DNA of 64,000 nt from Sphingobium sp. AS12 (GTDB lineage: Bacteria; Pseudomonadota; Alphaproteobacteria; Sphingomonadales; Sphingomonadaceae). A program made the translations under genes and the position numbers. The notes below the pieces were generated by a model. That model worked only from the letters and a program-made list of their open reading frames with translations. It was not told the DNA's origin and did no database searches. The stretch lies in NCBI RefSeq assembly GCF_019097845.1, contig NZ_JAHRGM010000076.1, positions 144,209 through 208,208 on the forward strand. The letters are read 5' to 3'. Of this stretch, positions 44,796-54,216 are shown piece after piece (position 1 is the first letter of the stretch; each line of letters opens with the position of its first letter).

Positions 44796-46438
44796 GCACG
44801 GCGCTTTCCTGCGTGCGCGGGCGGCCGCTGGACGAGGAGCCAGGGCAAGGCGCGCACACGATTCCAGCCTATCTGGAGGAGGTGCGCGCGCGCTATGGGT
44901 CGCGCGATGCCGTCATCATGCGAACGCAGTATCAGCGGGTCTGCTGGAGCTATGACGAGCTTCATGCCCGGTCGGTCGCGGTCGCCAAGGCGCTGATCGC
45001 GGCGGGCATGGGCAAGGATGCACGCATCGGCGTGCTGATGGCCAATCGGCCGGAATATCTGGCCTGCGTCTTTGGCATCGCCATGGCGGGCGGCGTGACC
45101 GTCGCGCTCAGCACCTTTTCCACGCCCGACGAACTGGCGCACCTGATCCGCGCATCGGCGGTCGAGACGCTGTTTTTCGATACGCGCGTTTTGAAAAAGG
45201 ACTTTGCGGCGATGCTGGCGCCGATCGACGACCTGCCTTTCCTCAACCATCTGATCCAGCTCGACAGCGTGACCGATGCGGCCCCGGCAGCGGGCAATTT
45301 TGAAAGCTGGGACGATTTTCTGGCAGCTGGCGCGCATGTCGCCGACAGCATCGTTACCGCGCGCGCAGCGAGCGTGACGCCCTGCGATATGGGCGGCATC
45401 TTCTTTTCGTCTGGGACGACCAGCCTGCCCAAGGGCATCATCCACAGCCAGCGCGCCTTCTGCATCCAGTGGTGGCGGTGGCCGCGCGTGTTTGCGATGC
45501 GGGAACCGGTGACGAGCTGGACCGGCAACGGCCTGTTCTGGTCGGGCAATATCAGCCTGATGATCGGCACGGCGCTGTCCACCGGCGGTGCGGCGGTGTT
45601 GCAACCCGTGTTCGACGCGGGCGCGGCGCTGGATGTCATCGAGCAGGAGCGGGTCACATTCCTGACCGGGCGGCCGCATCAATGGGCGCGGGTGCAGGCG
45701 GCGGAAAACTGGGCCAGCGCGGATCTTTCCAGCCTGAAATATGTGACCAAGGGCGAGTTGATCGGCGAGCATCCCACGGTACGGACCGACTGGACGACAC
45801 CGATGGCGTTCGGCACGACCGAGACGATGACGATCTGCACCGCGTTCGACGCGGAAACGTCGGAGACCGACTATGCAGGCAGCACCGGCGCGCCCCTGCC
45901 GGGCAACATGCTGAAAATCGTCGATCCAGTGACGCGGGCGATCGTTCCGGTGGGCCAGCATGGTGAAATGTGCATCAAGGGACCGACCCTGATGTCGGGC
46001 TATCTGGGCAAGGCTGCGGAGGAGTGTTTCGACGAGGATGGCTATTACCGCACCGGCGACGGCGGGCGGGTGGACGAGGCGGGCCGCTTCTTCTGGGAAG
46101 GGCGGCTGACCGATATGATCAAGACCGGCGGGGCCAATGTCGCGCCGGAGGAAGTCGACGCGGCGATCGCCGCCTATCCCGGCGTCAAGCGGAGCCAGAC
46201 CGTCGGCGTGCCCGACGATCTGCTGGGCGAGATGGTGGTGGCGTGCATCGTGCCGTTAGATGGCGTGGCGATTATGGAGGATGCGCTGATCGCGCATCTG
46301 AAAGGACAGATGGCGAGTTTCAAGGTGCCGCGGCGGGTGCTGTTGCTGGACGAGGCGGAGTTTGCGCTGACCGGGAACGAGAAGGCCAAGGCAGCGGATA
46401 TTCGTGCCGTGGCGGTCGCGAAACTCGCCAGCGCTTAG
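44792..46438 (+). CDS. AMP-forming acyl-CoA ligase
   Basis: A 548-residue adenylate-forming enzyme. The P-loop is IFFSSGTTSLPKGII. The hinge and A8 region is YYRTGDGGRVDEAGRFFWEG followed by RLTDMIKTGGANVAPEEVD. The C-terminal Lys is in ALTGNEKAKAADIR. It starts at TTG 44792, overlapping the dehydratase stop (TTGA). It would activate a carboxylic acid, possibly an aromatic or alicyclic one, to its CoA ester. The A5 segment reads FGTTETMT, normal for the family. It converges with the Rieske ferredoxin gene (4 bp overlap). Confidence 0.9.
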   Translation: MSTALSCVRGRPLDEEPGQGAHTIPAYLEEVRARYGSRDAVIMRTQYQRVCWSYDELHARSVAVAKALIAAGMGKDARIGVLMANRPEYLACVFGIAMAGGVTVALSTFSTPDELAHLIRASAVETLFFDTRVLKKDFAAMLAPIDDLPFLNHLIQLDSVTDAAPAAGNFESWDDFLAAGAHVADSIVTARAASVTPCDMGGIFFSSGTTSLPKGIIHSQRAFCIQWWRWPRVFAMREPVTSWTGNGLFWSGNISLMIGTALSTGGAAVLQPVFDAGAALDVIEQERVTFLTGRPHQWARVQAAENWASADLSSLKYVTKGELIGEHPTVRTDWTTPMAFGTTETMTICTAFDAETSETDYAGSTGAPLPGNMLKIVDPVTRAIVPVGQHGEMCIKGPTLMSGYLGKAAEECFDEDGYYRTGDGGRVDEAGRFFWEGRLTDMIKTGGANVAPEEVDAAIAAYPGVKRSQTVGVPDDLLGEMVVACIVPLDGVAIMEDALIAHLKGQMASFKVPRRVLLLDEAEFALTGNEKAKAADIRAVAVAKLASA

Positions 46439-46749
46439 GGCGCGATTTCGATCGCGTCGCCATTGACGCGCAATTGATAGGTGCGGATCGGCGCCTTGGC
46501 GGGCGGGTTCATGGCGCGGCCGGTTTCCAGGTCGAAGCGCGCGCCATGGACCGGGCAGGCGATCCACCCCGCGCGGATGCGGCCGCAGGCAAGCGGCTCA
46601 TCAGCGTGCGAACAGCGGTTGGCGACGGCGAACAGGCGTCCGTTGCTGTGGCAGATCAGGACGCTTTGCCCTTCAAATTCCACGACTTTGACTGACCCGG
46701 CCGGCACGTCGGCGACCTGGGCGACTGGGGTGAAAGTAAGGATGCTCAT
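46435..46749 (-). CDS. Rieske-type ferredoxin
   Basis: A 104-residue ferredoxin with ligands C46 and H48 in NRCSHADEPL and C65 and H68 in ACPVHGARFD. It belongs to the bacterial Rieske ferredoxins of dioxygenase systems. It is alone on the minus strand between two plus-strand operons and is the only Rieske ferredoxin in the window. It is therefore the likely electron donor for one or both Rieske oxygenases. No matching reductase is encoded here. Confidence 0.92.
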   Translation of the reverse strand: MSILTFTPVAQVADVPAGSVKVVEFEGQSVLICHSNGRLFAVANRCSHADEPLACGRIRAGWIACPVHGARFDLETGRAMNPPAKAPIRTYQLRVNGDAIEIAP

Positions 46750-46901
46750 CCCCTTCTATCACCACAGCGCCGGATCGATCGCAATCAGGGGCGGTGCAGT
46801 AAGCGCGCGGGTGCAAGCGGCCCTGCCGCGCCGGTCATTCCGGTTCCCTGCTTCCGCCCCGATAACCGGCGGCGGAGAGTTACCGCAGGAGAGCCGGGGC
46901 C
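46750..46901. promoter_or_regulatory. divergent ferredoxin / VOC gene gap
   Basis: A 152 bp gap between divergent genes that must hold both promoters. Nothing more specific than short GC-rich partial dyads (GCCGGATCGATCG; CCGGTCATTCCGG) was seen. GGAGAGCC lies 10 bp before the GTG of the VOC gene. Confidence 0.3.
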
Positions 46902-47366
46902 GTGAGCCAGGATTATTATCAGCACGCCTATGTGACGACCGACTGGCGGCGCGCCATGGCGGAAATCGGCGCGATTCAGGGGATCGGCCATTTTATGGAA
47001 ATGCCCGACGCGCAGTTCGACACCGGGCCGGATCGCAAGGCGGTGGCGCATTTCGCGCTGGCCAACAAAAATGGCGTGCAGTTCGAGATCATCCAGCCCC
47101 TGTCAGGCGACATCCGCGTCTATCAATGGGGGCTGCCGGACGAAGGCTATGGCACCCGCTTTCACCATCTGGGGCGGCATTTTTCCGATCGGACGATATT
47201 CGATGCGGAAGTTGCGGCGGCCAAAGCACGTTGGGCAATGCCTGTTGCAAGCGACACGATGGGTGGCACCTACGCCTATTTCGACGGACGCGCGGATTTG
47301 GGCCATTATCTGGAATATTTCTGCTTTCCCGTCGGGTCGCATCTCGACGCGGTGCCGAGCTTCTGA
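46902..47366 (+). CDS. VOC (glyoxalase-like) family protein
   Basis: A 154-residue vicinal-oxygen-chelate fold protein starting at GTG 46902. The paired beta-alpha-beta modules are visible, with HAYVTTDWRRAMAEIGAIQG at the start, FHHLGRHFSD in the middle and GHYLEYFCFPVG at the end. The His and Glu in FHHLG and HYLEYF are the probable metal ligands. The members are isomerases, epimerases or ring-cleavage enzymes; none can be named here. Its stop overlaps the start of the KstD-like flavoprotein gene, so they likely act on consecutive intermediates. Confidence 0.75.
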   Translation: MSQDYYQHAYVTTDWRRAMAEIGAIQGIGHFMEMPDAQFDTGPDRKAVAHFALANKNGVQFEIIQPLSGDIRVYQWGLPDEGYGTRFHHLGRHFSDRTIFDAEVAAAKARWAMPVASDTMGGTYAYFDGRADLGHYLEYFCFPVGSHLDAVPSF

Positions 47367-49078
47367 TGGAGACGTTCGACCTGATCGTCGTGGGTTCCGG
47401 CGCGGCGGGCGCGATGGCGGCTTTGCGCGGCGCGGAGTTGGGCCTGTCGGTGCTGATCGTGGAAAAGGCGCACAAGTTCGGCGGCACGTCGGCGACGTCC
47501 GGTGGCGTCATGTGGGTACCCGATCATGGCCTGAACGGCGATGTGGGGGACAGCGCTGAGGAAGCTTTGCGCTACCTACGCACGGTTATCCAGGTGCCGG
47601 TCGATGCGGCGCGGCTGGCCGCCTATGTCGCGCAGGCACCGGCAATGCTGCGATTCCTGAAGGATAGCGGCCTGCCGGTCATGGCTGCGGCCTGGCCCGA
47701 CTATTTCCCCGAAGCGCCGGGCGCGCGTGCCGACCGGTCGGTCATCTGCCCGACCTTTGACGGGCGAGAGCTGGGCGACGAACGCTATCCGCTGATGCGC
47801 GAGCAATTCAGCCGGTTCAAGCTGTTCCACCGTTATGCGATGGATCTGACCGAAACCTTTGCGCTGATGATGCAGCATCGCGGCTGGCGCTTTACCGCCG
47901 CCAAGGTGATCGCGCGCTACTGGCTGGATATCGGCGCGCGGCGGGTGTCGGCGCGGGACCGGCGCTTTACCCAGGGCGCGGGGTTGATGGGTGCGCTCTA
48001 CAAGCTGGTGTTCGCGCGTGGGGTGACGTTGCGGCTGGAGACCGCGCTGGAATCGCTGATCGTGGATGAGGCAGGCGTGGTGACGGGCGTGACCGTGCGT
48101 CGTTTCGGCCAAAGCCACACCATCGCGGCGCGCCATGGCGTGGTGCTGGCGGCAGGGGGTTTCGAGTGGAATCAGGCGCTGCGCGACCGTTTCTATCCGG
48201 TGCCCGGCCTGACCCGGCATAGTTCGACCCCGGAGGATGCCAATCGCGGCGAGGCGCTGATCGCGGCGGAGGCGGTCGGCGCGTCGGTCGCCCATGTCGA
48301 TCAGGGCTGGTGGATACCGACCATGACCCTGCCCGCACCCAAAGCTTCCAATTTCCACGAAATCCACCAGGCGGCGTTCGACGTCGGGCGACCCTGGAGC
48401 GTGTGCGTCAACCGCAACGGCGTGCGCTTCGTCAATGAGGCAACAGGCTATGACCGGTTCGGGCAGGCGATGGTCGAGGACCATCTGCGCACCGGGGCGA
48501 ACATGCCCTGCTGGCTGATATTCGACGCGAAATTCCGCGCCAAGTTCAGCGCGGGCGGACTGATGCCGACAGTGCACACGCCCGACACGCGCATCCCCGA
48601 ACATTGGTGGGACCATTATATGTTCCGCGCCGGGTCCATTGCCGAACTGGCGGACAAGATCGGCGTGCCGGGACCGGCGCTGGCACAAACGGTTCAGGCG
48701 ATGAACGGCTATGCCGTTACCGGGGTCGATCCCGAATTTGGGCGCGGCGGCAATATCTATGATCGCTTCTTCGGCGATCCGACCGTCACGCCCAATCCCA
48801 ATCTTGGGCCGATCGACACCGCGCCTTATTATGCCGTGCCGATCAACAATGGCGATCTGGGCACCAAGGGGGGATTGTGCTGCGACGCGCAGGCGCGGGT
48901 GCTGGATGGCGCGGGACAGCCGATCGCGCATCTCTATGCAGCGGGCAACTGCGCAGCCAGCCCCTTTGGCGATTGCTATCCGGGCGCAGGCGGGACGATC
49001 GGTCCGGCGCTCACTTTCGGCTTCGTTGCGGCCAATGACATTGCCGCACGGGCGCATGAACGGGGAATGGCAGAATGA
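47366..49078 (+). CDS. KstD-like FAD-dependent dehydrogenase
   Basis: A 570-residue flavoprotein of the succinate dehydrogenase/3-ketosteroid-delta-1-dehydrogenase group. FAD binding: ETFDLIVVGSGAAGAMAALR at the N-terminus, EKAHKFGGTSATSGGVMW, GVVLAAGGFEWN and the C-terminal YPGAGGTIGPALTFGFVAA. It likely introduces a C=C bond next to a carbonyl, as KstD does. A true steroid role is unproven: no other steroid genes (KshA/B, Hsa) are seen. ATG 47366 overlaps the VOC stop; its own stop overlaps the SDR start. Confidence 0.87.
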   Translation: METFDLIVVGSGAAGAMAALRGAELGLSVLIVEKAHKFGGTSATSGGVMWVPDHGLNGDVGDSAEEALRYLRTVIQVPVDAARLAAYVAQAPAMLRFLKDSGLPVMAAAWPDYFPEAPGARADRSVICPTFDGRELGDERYPLMREQFSRFKLFHRYAMDLTETFALMMQHRGWRFTAAKVIARYWLDIGARRVSARDRRFTQGAGLMGALYKLVFARGVTLRLETALESLIVDEAGVVTGVTVRRFGQSHTIAARHGVVLAAGGFEWNQALRDRFYPVPGLTRHSSTPEDANRGEALIAAEAVGASVAHVDQGWWIPTMTLPAPKASNFHEIHQAAFDVGRPWSVCVNRNGVRFVNEATGYDRFGQAMVEDHLRTGANMPCWLIFDAKFRAKFSAGGLMPTVHTPDTRIPEHWWDHYMFRAGSIAELADKIGVPGPALAQTVQAMNGYAVTGVDPEFGRGGNIYDRFFGDPTVTPNPNLGPIDTAPYYAVPINNGDLGTKGGLCCDAQARVLDGAGQPIAHLYAAGNCAASPFGDCYPGAGGTIGPALTFGFVAANDIAARAHERGMAE

Positions 49079-49842
49079 CGAAATCTCAGGTCGCCATCGT
49101 GACCGGCGCAGCAGGGGGCATTGGCGAGGCGATCGTGCGATGCCTGGTCGAACAGGGCGTGGCCGTGATCGGCACCGGGCGATCCATGGCGAAGCTGGAG
49201 GCATTGGCGGCGGCATTGCCCGGTGACGCACGTTTCAGCGCAGTCGCGGCCGACATGGGGGACGACACGGCACCGCGCACCATCGTCAACCATGCCATCG
49301 CGACATTCGGCCGGGTCGATTATCTGGTCAACAATGCCGGTGCTGGAGTATGGGCCGCCGTCCACGAAACCAGCGACGCGGTGCTGGACGAAGTGATCGA
49401 CCTGTCGCTGCGCGCGCCGTTCCGCCTGTGTCGCGAAGTGTTGCCGCATATGGGCAAGGGGTCCGCGATCGTTACGATCGGGTCGACCTTCGGCATCATG
49501 GGCGGCATGGATGGCGGCATTTATTGCGCGGTCAAGGCCGGGCTGACCGGCCTCACGCAGACGATGGCCGCACAATATGGCGAGCGCGGCATCCGTTCCA
49601 ACATCGTCGCGCCGACGGTAGTGCGTACTCCGATGACCGATGCGGCGTGGGACTATCCCGCATTCCAGCGGATCAATCAGGGACTGACGCCGTTCTACCG
49701 CGATTGCCTGCCCGATGACGTCGCGAACGTCGTGGCGTTCCTATGTTCCGACAAGGCCGAATTCATCAATGGCCAAGTGATCGCGGTGGACGGCGGATGG
49801 TCGACGACGCGGATGATCAACAGCCGGTTCCTGCCTCAATAG
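49075..49842 (+). CDS. short-chain dehydrogenase/reductase
   Basis: A 255-residue SDR of the classical type. The NAD(P) loop is VTGAAGGIGEAIV, followed by LVNNAGAGVWA, catalytic Ser in TIGSTFGIMGG and the active-site YCAVK. The C-terminus VIAVDGGWSTTR is typical. It is coupled by ATGA to the flavoprotein gene. It probably oxidises an alcohol or reduces a ketone of the ring intermediate. It overlaps by 7 bp the converging CoA transferase. Confidence 0.92.
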   Translation: MTKSQVAIVTGAAGGIGEAIVRCLVEQGVAVIGTGRSMAKLEALAAALPGDARFSAVAADMGDDTAPRTIVNHAIATFGRVDYLVNNAGAGVWAAVHETSDAVLDEVIDLSLRAPFRLCREVLPHMGKGSAIVTIGSTFGIMGGMDGGIYCAVKAGLTGLTQTMAAQYGERGIRSNIVAPTVVRTPMTDAAWDYPAFQRINQGLTPFYRDCLPDDVANVVAFLCSDKAEFINGQVIAVDGGWSTTRMINSRFLPQ

Positions 49843-51035
49843 GCGATTTTGCGGGCCATCAGATCGGCGAGTTCTCCCTCGCCGAGGCCCAACAGGTCGC
49901 CATAGACATAGATATTATGTTCGCCCAGCAGCGGAGCGCCCTTTTCGATGGGCGCTTCGTCGGGCGACATGCGCCAGCCGGGACCGATGACCGGACGCGC
50001 ATCGCCGCGCGCGTCGGTAACCAGGCGATAGGCACCGAGCGACCAGAGCGCCTCACTGCCGATCAGGTCGAGCGAGGACTGGCTTTTACAGGCTGGCACG
50101 CCTGCCAACAAAAGCGTTTCGGCCAGTATTTCGGCGTCGTGCGTGATGCTGATGGCGGCGATGGCGGCATCGAGTGCGGTCCTGTGGACAAGCCGACTGG
50201 CATGATCGGCAAAACGAGCATCCTGCCCCAGTAAAGGCGCGCCAAGCGTTGCGACCAGCGCCGTCCATTCCACTTCATCCGCCACGGCAATGCTGATCCA
50301 TTGGCCATCGGTGCAGGGATAGCAGCCATGCGGGGCCATTTCGGCATGGGCATTGCCCTGCGCACGCGGCAGATCGCCAGTCAGGCCATGGGCGAACAGG
50401 CTGTCACCGATCATGGTGGAGAGCGTTTCAACCGCGGACAGGTCGATAAATTGCCCCTCCCCTGTCGTTTCGCGATGATGGAGCGCCGCGACGATGGCCA
50501 GCGCGGCCGACGCGCCGACAGTGGAATCGCCATAACGGATATTCATGCCCGCCGGGGTTTCGCCTTCATGGCCGACGAGCGCATTGAGGCCGCCCAGCGC
50601 GGCGAAACAGGGGGCATAGCCGGTCTGGTAGCCAAGCGGGCCGTCGCTGCCATACATTTTGATCGATAGCTGGATGATGTCCGGGCGAATGGCGCGAACC
50701 GCTTCGTAGGACAGGCCGGATCGTTCCATGGCGCCGGGGCGCAGATTGTCGATCAGCACGTCCGATAAGGCGATCATGCGGTGGAGATAGGCCATGCCCT
50801 CGGCCGACTTCATGTCCACCTGGACGCTCAGCACCTCCTGGTTGATGCTGCGGAAATAGGGGGCGCTGTCGATATCGACGCCACCATAGGCGCGCATTTC
50901 GTCCAGATTGGCGCGGCTTTCGACCTTGATGACTTCGGCGCCCAGAAAGGCGAGCAGCTTGCCTGCATAGGGTCCGGCCCATACCTTGGTGATTTCCAGC
51001 ACCCGTATGCCCGCCAGCGGTCCGGCGCGGTTCAT
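49836..51035 (-). CDS. CaiB/BaiF family (class III) CoA transferase (second of pair)
   Basis: A 399-residue class III CoA transferase. The N-terminal block GIRVLEITKVWAGPYAGKLL and FLGAEVIKVE, the middle IRYGDSTVGASAA (probable catalytic Asp) and EGQFIDLSAVE are family marks. It is last in the minus-strand operon, linked by ATGA to a paralogue. Two different CaiB-type subunits side by side are usual when the enzyme is a heterodimer, so the pair may be one enzyme. The CoA acceptor is unknown. Confidence 0.88.
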   Translation of the reverse strand: MNRAGPLAGIRVLEITKVWAGPYAGKLLAFLGAEVIKVESRANLDEMRAYGGVDIDSAPYFRSINQEVLSVQVDMKSAEGMAYLHRMIALSDVLIDNLRPGAMERSGLSYEAVRAIRPDIIQLSIKMYGSDGPLGYQTGYAPCFAALGGLNALVGHEGETPAGMNIRYGDSTVGASAALAIVAALHHRETTGEGQFIDLSAVETLSTMIGDSLFAHGLTGDLPRAQGNAHAEMAPHGCYPCTDGQWISIAVADEVEWTALVATLGAPLLGQDARFADHASRLVHRTALDAAIAAISITHDAEILAETLLLAGVPACKSQSSLDLIGSEALWSLGAYRLVTDARGDARPVIGPGWRMSPDEAPIEKGAPLLGEHNIYVYGDLLGLGEGELADLMARKIAY

Positions 51036-52144
51036 GCGGCCTCCGCCTGATGGGCACCGGCTATGGGTGCATGGCTATGGATGCGAACCGGCGAGGCGCT
51101 CATGCGGTAAGGGACGGTCGGATAGGCGATGCCATCGAGCGACTGGAAATAGCCGCGATGGGCATATTGCCGATGATGGGCGATGTCGGCGGCGGTGTTG
51201 ACCTGCACCAGCGGGACGCCCGCCCGCTGCGCGGCATCCGACACGGCATCCTTGGCCTGATGGGCGATCCATGCGCGGAAATGGGTGCGGAAATCCGCGA
51301 CGCGATCGGGGGTGCAATGAAATTCCAGCCAGTCGTCGGGGAAGGCGATGGCCCAGTCGGGATCGCCCATCAACGCGCACAGGCCGCGCCAGTGGGCGCG
51401 CGTTGTCATCAGCAGATAGACATGGCCATCGGCACAGGCGAACGCAGCACCGGGGCCGCCCATATCGTAGCGGGTGCGTTCGGGGCCAGGGTCCGCATCC
51501 CCCGCGAGCATCCGGCCCAGCACGGCGTCGGCGCGCGAAAGCTGGACGGCCACTTCGCTGATGTCGATGGCCTGGCCCTTGCCGGTCCGGCGTCTGGCAA
51601 GCAGCGAGGCCGCAACGCAGAGCGCCGCTTCGATGCCGGCTTCATAATCACTCATGAAACGCCCCGCGCCTTGCAGAGGTGGTTTGTCCGCCGGGGTTTC
51701 GCTGGGGGTGTGCCAGCCCCAGCCGCCTGCATTCATGACGTTGATCGGGCGGGCGATCTGCCAGTGCGATGGCGCAGCCTGGCCGAAAGGGGTGATGGCG
51801 CAGTGGACCAGATCGGGAAGGCCGCCCAGCGACAGGCGATGGGCGGCAGCCCATTCGGGCCGGTGATCGTCGATCAGCGCGTCGGCGCGGGTCAGCAGGC
51901 GATCGAGCAGGGCTTGGTCGCTGGAGCAGTCAAGGTCGAGCAGCACCGACTTCTTGTTGCTGTTGAGATAGCGGAACAGGGTGCTTTCCCCGTCATGGAA
52001 CGGCCCCATGGCGCGGGTCGGCGCGCCGCCTGGCCGTTCGACCTTGATCACCTCCGCCCCGAAATCGGCAAGCAGGCGCGCGGCATATTCGCCGCAGACC
52101 CGCTCGGCCGTTTCGACGATCACCAGCCCGGCCAGCGCCGTCAC
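51032..52144 (-). CDS. CaiB/BaiF family CoA transferase (first of pair)
   Basis: A 370-residue paralogue of the next gene. It has LLADFGAEVIKVERPGGAPT and the CoA-binding NSNKKSVLLDL segment. The usual catalytic Asp position is near GRFMSDYEAGIEAAL. The C-terminal half is shorter than normal. The stop codon of HyuA overlaps its ATG and its own stop overlaps the next CaiB gene, so expression is tightly coupled with HyuA and HyuB. Confidence 0.86.
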   Translation of the reverse strand: MTALAGLVIVETAERVCGEYAARLLADFGAEVIKVERPGGAPTRAMGPFHDGESTLFRYLNSNKKSVLLDLDCSSDQALLDRLLTRADALIDDHRPEWAAAHRLSLGGLPDLVHCAITPFGQAAPSHWQIARPINVMNAGGWGWHTPSETPADKPPLQGAGRFMSDYEAGIEAALCVAASLLARRRTGKGQAIDISEVAVQLSRADAVLGRMLAGDADPGPERTRYDMGGPGAAFACADGHVYLLMTTRAHWRGLCALMGDPDWAIAFPDDWLEFHCTPDRVADFRTHFRAWIAHQAKDAVSDAAQRAGVPLVQVNTAADIAHHRQYAHRGYFQSLDGIAYPTVPYRMSASPVRIHSHAPIAGAHQAEAA

Positions 52145-54216
52145 GGCAGGCGCACCAGCGCATAGTCGCCCGCATCATCCACCCGTGCCTGCCAGCCGGG
52201 ATAGACGACGATGGTGGTGAATATTTCCTCTATGATGGCAGGGCCAGCGACGCGCGCGCCGGGGACGAGCGATGGTCCCTTGAAGATGGCGACATCGGCA
52301 AAGCCCGTGCCCAGATTGGCACGACGATGCCCCGCGGGCGCGGGTTCGACCATGGGGGCCGAAAAGCCGCCGCTGGCCGGGGGCATCGGCGTTGCGACAT
52401 GGGCGGCCAGACGGACACCGGTAATCTCCGGCAATTCACCGTCGCGAATATGGCCATATTCGGCCATGTGCCGGGCGTTGAAAGCGGTGATCGCGCGGGC
52501 GGAAAGATTTTCGTCCACGAAAGACAGGTCGTCCAGGCCACAGCTTTCATGCATATCGAAAGTCAGCGCCCAGTTCTGGCCACCGTAGCGCATATTGAGC
52601 CGCCATGTCGCCTGGATCGCCGCCGCGTCAAAGCCCGCGCCGGTGAAATGCGCTTTGGCATTGTCGGCCAATTCTCCCCACAACAGACGCAACCGGTCAA
52701 GGTCCAGCGCGTCGACCGGGGCAGTGCAGGAGCGTTCCTCGTCAATGCTGGGATGGGCAACCAGCGTGCCGAGCGCCGAGAAGGTCGGCGACGCCTTTGG
52801 CACCAGCACATGGGCGATGCCCAGATCCTGCGCCTGGATGGCGGCGAAAGCGGGGCCGTTGCCGCCATAGGCCAGCATCACCATGTCGGCCGGATCGATC
52901 CCCTTGGCCGCCGTCGTGCGCCGCACCGCCTGCGTCATATTGGCATTGACCAGCCGCCAGCAATCGAACGCCGCCTGTTCCGCGCCATAGCCCATCTGCG
53001 CGCCGATCGCAGCGAAGGCTTCGCTGACGCCTTCATCACGCAGGCGGAAGCTGCCGCCGGCAAAGCCTTCGCCGGTCGAGAGGATGCCGAGCATCAGCAG
53101 CGCGTCGGTGATGGTGGGTTGAAGGCCCCCGCCCCCGTAGCAGATCGGGCCGGGGACGGACCCTGCCGATGCCGGGCCGACCTTCAATTCGCCCTTGTCG
53201 ACATGGCAGATCGAGCCGCCGCCCGCGCCAAGTGTTTCGACCTGCACCATGGGGACGCCGACCAGATAGCGGTGGTGCATGTTCCACCCCGCTTGCGCCG
53301 GGGCTGCGCCGTCAATCACCACCGACATATCATAGCTGGTGCCGCCCATGTCGACGCACAACAGGTTGCTGTGTCCCTTGGCCGCGCCGACATGGGCCGA
53401 TGCCATGACGCCGCCCGCAGGACCCGATGCCAGCACCCGGATCGGCGCCGCAGCGATATAGTCGCGGGTCATGACCCCGCCGGAGGCCTGCATGACCATG
53501 AGCTGGCGCGGATAACCCGATTGCGCGAGCCGTTCGACCAGCCGTTCGAGATAGGCGTTCACGCGCGGTGCGACATAGGCGTTGACGACCGTGGTGCTGA
53601 TCCGGTCATATTCGGGTGCGCGCGACAATATCCTGTGACCCAGCGACACCGGCACGCCGGGCATCTCCTCCGCCACAATCTGCGCCACGCGGCGTTCATG
53701 ATCGCCATTCGCATGGGCGAAGATCAGGCCGATGGCGATGGATTCCACCCCCTGCTTGCGGAATTTGTCGCACGCATCACGCACGGCCTGTTCGTCCAGT
53801 TCCCGGTGGATGCTGCCATCGGCCAGGATGCGTTCGGGGACGGTCAGGCGGCGACGGCGCGGGACGATGGGCTGGGGCGGTTCCAGCCGCACGTCCCAGA
53901 TGCTTTCCTTGAACCCCCGACGATATTCCATTTCGTCGCGGAACCCGTCGGTGGTCAGCAGGCCGGTGACCGCGCCGTTCATTTCGATCAGCGTATTGTC
54001 GGCCACGGTCGTGCCATGGACGATGGCGTCGCACTGGGCGAGGAAATCACCGAGCGAAAGCCCCTGCCCCGCTGCCAATGTCGCAAGGCCGCTCATGACG
54101 CCTTCCGAGCGATCGTGCGGCGTGCTGAGATTTTTATGGAGAATGACCTCGCCACCCTTGAGCAGTGCAAAGTCGGTGAAGGTGCCGCCAATATCTATGC
54201 CTATACGATAGGTCAT
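52141..54216 (-). CDS. hydantoinase/oxoprolinase HyuA-type subunit
   Basis: A 691-residue subunit of the hydantoinase A / oxoprolinase / acetone-carboxylase beta family. The ATP-binding fold is clear: RIGIDIGGTFTDFALLKGG at the N-terminus, DAIVHGTTVADNTLIEMNG, then LLCVDMGGTSYDMSVV. It works with HyuB (downstream-named subunit, encoded just before it, ATGA overlap). Family members open amide or lactam rings or carboxylate ketones with ATP. With CoA transferases downstream, ATP-dependent carboxylation of a ketone is an option, but so is a lactam hydrolase. Confidence 0.88.
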   Translation of the reverse strand: MTYRIGIDIGGTFTDFALLKGGEVILHKNLSTPHDRSEGVMSGLATLAAGQGLSLGDFLAQCDAIVHGTTVADNTLIEMNGAVTGLLTTDGFRDEMEYRRGFKESIWDVRLEPPQPIVPRRRRLTVPERILADGSIHRELDEQAVRDACDKFRKQGVESIAIGLIFAHANGDHERRVAQIVAEEMPGVPVSLGHRILSRAPEYDRISTTVVNAYVAPRVNAYLERLVERLAQSGYPRQLMVMQASGGVMTRDYIAAAPIRVLASGPAGGVMASAHVGAAKGHSNLLCVDMGGTSYDMSVVIDGAAPAQAGWNMHHRYLVGVPMVQVETLGAGGGSICHVDKGELKVGPASAGSVPGPICYGGGGLQPTITDALLMLGILSTGEGFAGGSFRLRDEGVSEAFAAIGAQMGYGAEQAAFDCWRLVNANMTQAVRRTTAAKGIDPADMVMLAYGGNGPAFAAIQAQDLGIAHVLVPKASPTFSALGTLVAHPSIDEERSCTAPVDALDLDRLRLLWGELADNAKAHFTGAGFDAAAIQATWRLNMRYGGQNWALTFDMHESCGLDDLSFVDENLSARAITAFNARHMAEYGHIRDGELPEITGVRLAAHVATPMPPASGGFSAPMVEPAPAGHRRANLGTGFADVAIFKGPSLVPGARVAGPAIIEEIFTTIVVYPGWQARVDDAGDYALVRLP

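Noticed and set aside
46481..49078. 865-codon frame suggesting a Rieske/VOC-flavoprotein fusion
   Set aside because: The first third is out-of-frame sequence over the ferredoxin and VOC genes; the flavoprotein starts at ATG 47366 overlapping the VOC stop.
47366..49078. Steroid 1-dehydrogenase call for the KstD-like gene
   Set aside because: Fold matches, but no other steroid-degradation genes are present, so the name would claim too much.
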